A stretch of 64,000 nucleotides of DNA from Actinoplanes lobatus (lineage in GTDB: Bacteria > Actinomycetota > Actinomycetes > Mycobacteriales > Micromonosporaceae): contig NZ_JACHNC010000001.1 in NCBI RefSeq assembly GCF_014205215.1, positions 9,978,501 to 10,042,500 on the forward strand, written 5' to 3'. This document shows, piece by piece, positions 60,462-64,000 of this stretch. The position numbers and the translations under genes were made by a program. The notes beneath the pieces are model-generated. The model did no database searches, was not told where the DNA came from, and was given only the letters and a program-made list of their open reading frames with translations. The stretch's first letter is position 1; every line of letters starts with the position of its first letter.

Positions 60462-60573
60462 GTCCTCATTGGACCTTACGGACGGTGACCGCGCAATCGC
60501 TGGAATGACAGCACGAAGTCCGGCAATTTCCGGAATCTCGGACCACCGATTGGGGTCGGATCACGGCATGGAA

Positions 60574-61617
60574 TCACACCGATAAGGCGCCACCGTCATC
60601 GCCCTCATCCACGATCGCCACGATCTCGGCCACCACGCGATCCACTCTCGAACGGTCGGTGAGCCCTCCGACGATCCCGCCGAGCGGGTCGGCCATGCCG
60701 TACGGCATCTGGTCGAGCATGCCGCTGAAGGCGCCTCCGAAGACGACCTGGAGCACTTCGAGGACGACCGGCTCGGCCGGTTCGCCACGGCCGAGACGGG
60801 CGGCTATGACCCGTACGGCGTCACCGGCGAGGTGGCGGAGCTCGGACTCGACCCCGGCGTCGGGGTCACCGGGGACCAGCGGTAGCACGGGTTCACCGTA
60901 CGGGTCGACGGCCATCGTGACCACTGGTGGCCGTTTGGCTCCGATCGGTCGTTCCACGAAGGATTGAAACCAGGTGGGACGGGCCCGCATCGCGACCAGC
61001 ACCGATTCGATCTCCCGCCGTACCGTGGCCGGGTCGCTGCCCTGCCAGTCCCCGGTGCACGCGCCCCGGGACTGCGCCCACGACTCGACCGGCCACAGCT
61101 GGTCGCCGGCCGTGCCGCTCACCCCGACCCAGACCAGCATGTCGACGGCCAGCGCCATCAGCCACCGGTCGCGGCCCAGGCCGTCGGCGAGCCAGCCGGG
61201 CAGCCGTGGCCGTTGCAGCGCGCCGCGTTCGCCCCGGCGGCGGCGGTGCGCGTTCACGGTGGCCGCGCCGAGCCGGGCGGTCACCCACGCCTCCAGGTGC
61301 CGGATCGGTTGGCGGGCGTGGGTCAGCAGATCGTCGACCACCGCCTCGACGTCGTCGTGGAACCGGTCGAGACATTCGTCGGCCAGTTTGGTCAGCCCCG
61401 AGGCGCAGACGGCGTGGCCGCGCTGCCGCTCGAACCGGCGGGTCACCCGGGCGAAGACGATCGGCCACACCAGCTCGTACGCGGCGCCCGCCAGCACGGT
61501 CCGCTCAGCACCGTCCCCGGACGCCACCGAGGCCAGGGAACCGGCCGCGGCCAGCTCCCGAAGCCGGCACAGGGTGTCCGGTTCTGATCGGGTGATCGAG
61601 CCGTGCGAGATGACCAC
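60574..61617 (-). CDS. Sigma-region-2-like protein, paralogue B
   Basis: A 347-residue paralogue of the 54417 protein. Shared blocks are FHDDVEAVVDDLL, PIRHLEAWVTARLGAATVNA, HRRRRGERGALQRPR, LVWVGVSGT, LWPVESWAQSRGACTGDWQG and FQSFVERPIGAKRPP. The GTG at 61617 follows AAGGAG at good spacing. A conserved Cys/His set (HAVCASGLTKLADECLD here, HNACSHGLRHMEESCLD in paralogue A) could bind metal. It lies downstream of the CHAT and helical-protein genes on the same strand, separated from them by 159 bases. Confidence 0.75.
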   Translation of the reverse strand: MVISHGSITRSEPDTLCRLRELAAAGSLASVASGDGAERTVLAGAAYELVWPIVFARVTRRFERQRGHAVCASGLTKLADECLDRFHDDVEAVVDDLLTHARQPIRHLEAWVTARLGAATVNAHRRRRGERGALQRPRLPGWLADGLGRDRWLMALAVDMLVWVGVSGTAGDQLWPVESWAQSRGACTGDWQGSDPATVRREIESVLVAMRARPTWFQSFVERPIGAKRPPVVTMAVDPYGEPVLPLVPGDPDAGVESELRHLAGDAVRVIAARLGRGEPAEPVVLEVLQVVFGGAFSGMLDQMPYGMADPLGGIVGGLTDRSRVDRVVAEIVAIVDEGDDGGALSV

Positions 61618-61776
61618 CGAGGACTCCTTCCGACTGCGGGCCGGGATCGGTGGTTGAAGCTTGCTCTAAACACCGTCCTACGGGGAGTCCCATCGGGGCG
61701 GTCGAACCGTCCGCTGCCCGGATTCCGCACGTTCAGAGGCCACCATCGGGTGGACAGTCGATTCATTCCGGCTACC

Positions 61777-63051
61777 TCAGCGACCGCCTTCACGTTCGCG
61801 GAGGATGGCGGTCAGGCGGTGACCGGCGCGTATCGCCGGGTCGGCCTGGTCCACCAGGTCGGCCACCCGGCGCATCACGCGTACCGCCTCGGGGGGTGGG
61901 GTGCGAGCCGAGCCGGCCGCCTCGACCAGCGCGTCCGCGGCCTCGGTGAGGTCGCGGCGGGCCCGGCGGCCACCGGCCGCGCGGGCCCGCAGGCTCAGCC
62001 CGGCGGCGAGCAGCAGCTGGTCGGTGCGGTTCGCGGCGCCCGCGTCGACGACCGCGGTGGCCAGCGCGACCATGTCGTCGACCAGGCCGGGCGCCGGGGC
62101 GGGAGTCCGCAGCAGCCGGTCCAGCGCCGGGAAGAGGTCGCCGCCGCCGGTGATCAGCTCACGCAGTTCGCGGCGCAGGGCCGTGGCGTCGTTCGGCGCC
62201 GGCACGGGGGCCGGGACCCGGGAAGTGGTCCGGGTGGGACGCGGGGCGGGGCGCGGCCGGGGCACGGCCGGGGCGGACTGCACGAGTGGCACCGGGCGGT
62301 CCAGCGGATCCTGGTCGGCGATCCGGTCCGCGCCGTAGAACGCGCCGTTGGTGCCGATCGGCACGACCATGTGCATGGCCGACTGTTCCTGGTGGATCTG
62401 CTGGATGACCTTCATGGCCTCCATCCACCGGTTCATGATCTCGACGCTGGAGGTGCCCTTCGGCGTGGTGACGAAGATCCGCAGCGCGCCGGCCATCCGG
62501 AGCAGGGGTCCGGTGATGTCGCGGGCCTGGTGGGGCGCGCCGGCCTCGTCGCGTACCCGCTCGAAACAGGCGACCGCCCGGTCCACGTCGGTCGTCGCGG
62601 TCGCCGGCAGGCGGCCTTCGGTGATCATGCTGACGGCGCCCGGCTGTTGCAGGATCCCGGTCACCCGGCTCATGTACAGCTGCCCCTGGGTGAGCCGCAT
62701 CGAGCTGCTGAGCACCGGCGACAGGCCGGGCGCCCGCAGGCCCTCCTCGATCTGCTGGAGCCCGATGTCGCGGTCCTCGGCGGGGCTGGCGTGCGCCAGG
62801 TGGCGGGAGCCGTGCAGCCAGCCGCGCATCCCGGCCACGTTGCGGCGCATCGGGTCGGCGGCGTCGAAGTAGCCGTACGCCTCGTCGATCGCCGCGATGG
62901 CCTGATCGAGCAGGATCCGCGACTCGGGTTTGCCCGGCCCGGCCTGCCAGTACGCGTCACTGAGCAGCTGTGTCAGGTCCAGCAGCGGCCGGGCGCGGGC
63001 GGGGCCCCTGAGCTTGCTCAGCCGGGCCCGCAGGGCGTCGATCTTGGACAA
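61777..63051 (-). CDS. Helical partner protein downstream of the CHAT gene
   Basis: A 424-residue protein, almost entirely helical with TPR-like character (PLLDLTQLLSDAYWQAGPGK, LDQAIAAIDEAYGYFDAADP, MRLTQGQLYMSRVTGILQQP), then a Pro-rich linker (about 270-310: PRPRPAPRPTRTTSRVPAPV) and a second helical domain. I prefer TTG 63051, preceded by AGAGGAG and GGAG; ATG 63096 would overlap the CHAT gene. In CHAT systems, helical repeat proteins often hold the protease inactive or recruit it. That role here is inference. Confidence 0.75.
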   Translation of the reverse strand: MSKIDALRARLSKLRGPARARPLLDLTQLLSDAYWQAGPGKPESRILLDQAIAAIDEAYGYFDAADPMRRNVAGMRGWLHGSRHLAHASPAEDRDIGLQQIEEGLRAPGLSPVLSSSMRLTQGQLYMSRVTGILQQPGAVSMITEGRLPATATTDVDRAVACFERVRDEAGAPHQARDITGPLLRMAGALRIFVTTPKGTSSVEIMNRWMEAMKVIQQIHQEQSAMHMVVPIGTNGAFYGADRIADQDPLDRPVPLVQSAPAVPRPRPAPRPTRTTSRVPAPVPAPNDATALRRELRELITGGGDLFPALDRLLRTPAPAPGLVDDMVALATAVVDAGAANRTDQLLLAAGLSLRARAAGGRRARRDLTEAADALVEAAGSARTPPPEAVRVMRRVADLVDQADPAIRAGHRLTAILREREGGR

Positions 63052-63065
63052 ACTCCGGTCTCCTC

Positions 63066-64000
63066 TCAACGACCGCCGTGCAGGAAGCCGGCCCATCCGG
63101 TGACGTCGGCCGGGTCGCCGTCGTCGAGCTGCGCGCTCAGCCGGGCGGGCATGGACTCGGGCACCTCACGGTCCGGGTCGAGCATCCACAGCTGGGCGCG
63201 GTGCAGCGCCTCCCAGACCGGCAGCCGTTCGGTCATCAGGTGATGGTGGAACATGAACATCAGCAGTGAGGTGCTGCTGTCCGGAATCGTCCACTGGGTG
63301 GACAGCACCGAACGGGCGCCGCCGGCCAGGAAGGCGGTGCCCAGGCTGTACGCCTCGTCGTAGTCGCGGGCGGCCATCCCGGAGCTGCACGCGGCCAGCA
63401 CGACCAGCCCGACCGCGCGTTCCGGCACCGCGGTCATCAGCTTCACCAGTTCCTCGGCGGCCAGCCGCTGTCCGGCCAGCATCAGGTAGGAGCCGCCGTC
63501 CGGGTCGGCGACGCCGTGGCAGGCCAGGTGCAGCATGGCCCCGGCGGCGCGGCCGGTGCTGGTCAGCCAGGCGCGTACCTGCTCCGGGGTGCCCTCGCCG
63601 GAAGGGCTGACGGCGCCGTCGTCGCCGGGCAGGCGGCCCAGGTAGCGGGCGCCGCGGTAGAGGACGTCGTGGATCGCGGACGCCTCGTCGCGGGCGCCGT
63701 GCAGGTCCACGGCGGCGGCGCCGGTGGCCGGGTCGGCGACGATCAGGCCGAGCCGGGACGGCGCGACCGGCGGCAGGGCGGCGCTGCGCAGCAGCATCCG
63801 CGCGGACGCGGCCTGGGAGAACGCCACCGTACGGATGGCCGGTTCGCCTCCCGCGCGGCAGGCCGCCTGCCACGGGATGAGCGCCAGTTCCCCCATCGGC
63901 ACGAGCGCCATCCGGGGCACCCGGTGGCCGGGTACGTGCGTCCAGGTCGGCAGCACGGTGTCGATGATCGGGCCCATGGCGGCCCGCCACGCCCAGTCGC
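63066..64000 (-). CDS. CHAT-domain (clan CD) protease, N-terminus beyond window
   Basis: At least 310 residues, open at base 64000 (the visible codons before Met at 63977 read WAWRAA). The CHAT domain has the catalytic histidine in MLHLACHGVADPDG and cysteine in LVVLAACSSGMAARDYDEAY, with GTAFLAGGARSVLSTQWTIP and SLLMFMFHHHLMTERLPVWE. CHAT proteases are caspase relatives used in eukaryotic separase-like and bacterial immune systems. ALVPMGELALIPWQAACRAG is the usual conserved lead-in. It appears to be the first of the minus-strand set. Confidence 0.85.
   Translation of the reverse strand, partial: DWAWRAAMGPIIDTVLPTWTHVPGHRVPRMALVPMGELALIPWQAACRAGGEPAIRTVAFSQAASARMLLRSAALPPVAPSRLGLIVADPATGAAAVDLHGARDEASAIHDVLYRGARYLGRLPGDDGAVSPSGEGTPEQVRAWLTSTGRAAGAMLHLACHGVADPDGGSYLMLAGQRLAAEELVKLMTAVPERAVGLVVLAACSSGMAARDYDEAYSLGTAFLAGGARSVLSTQWTIPDSSTSLLMFMFHHHLMTERLPVWEALHRAQLWMLDPDREVPESMPARLSAQLDDGDPADVTGWAGFLHGGR

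Overview
The window is about 64 kb of very GC-rich actinobacterial chromosome. GTG and TTG starts, ATGA/GTGA stop-start overlaps, leaderless-looking promoters and gene content (KstR and KstR2 steroid regulons, PknB-type kinase, GlnX/GlnH, SelO, PadR) fit a soil actinomycete. Micromonosporaceae (Actinoplanes-like) is my best guess, by inference only.

Bases 1-37,000 are dominated by a cholesterol/steroid catabolic locus. A KstR2-type block (about 0.7-8.3 kb) degrades the C/D-ring product HIP: fadE30 and ipdF on the minus strand, and fadD3, an enoyl-CoA hydratase and fadE31/32/33-like genes on the plus strand, around a perfect KstR2 operator. A KstR-type block covers rings A/B: hsaADCB (14.5-10.9 kb), kshA, a small CxxC protein and kshB (14.5-17.0 kb), hsaE-hsaG-hsaF with an extra flavoprotein (22.2-17.1 kb) and kstD (22.2-23.8 kb). 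A second KstR block handles the last side-chain carbons: chsE1, chsE2, a fused chsH2-chsH1 and ltp2 (33.4-29.0 kb), then kstR itself, a second kstD with an SRPBCC partner, and a PaaI thioesterase. I find five perfect KstR operators (667, 14497, 22232, 33457, 36316) and one KstR2 operator (2671). Two unrelated segments interrupt the locus: a Ser/Thr kinase with a Uma2 nuclease (8.4-10.8 kb), and glnX-glnH with an NfeD/flotillin pair and a lipoprotein (23.9-29.0 kb).

Bases 37,000-54,150 hold mixed genes: a pectinesterase, a serine hydrolase, a RepA-like replication initiator, a TM0106-type nuclease, an EamA exporter facing a MocR regulator across overlapping start codons, SelO, DUF2752 and RDD membrane proteins, PilZ, Asp23, PadR with a HAAS-type membrane protein, and two poorly known genes.

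Bases 54,270-64,000 form the most unusual region. A plus-strand operon of an HTH protein, a class III cyclase-like protein and a caspase-fold protease converges on a minus-strand set encoding a CHAT protease, a helical partner, a sigma-region-2-like protein and a Crp/Fnr regulator. A paralogue of the sigma-like protein is divergent from the caspase operon. Two clan CD protease modules, each beside one paralogue, look like an undescribed signalling or conflict locus.

A second theme is tandem duplication. A 77-bp unit carrying a ribosome-binding site and ATG is repeated at a stop-start junction, with a related fragment at another. A 27-bp duplication sits at glnX/glnH. Fresh minisatellites are translated inside HsaE, KshB and the extra flavoprotein.
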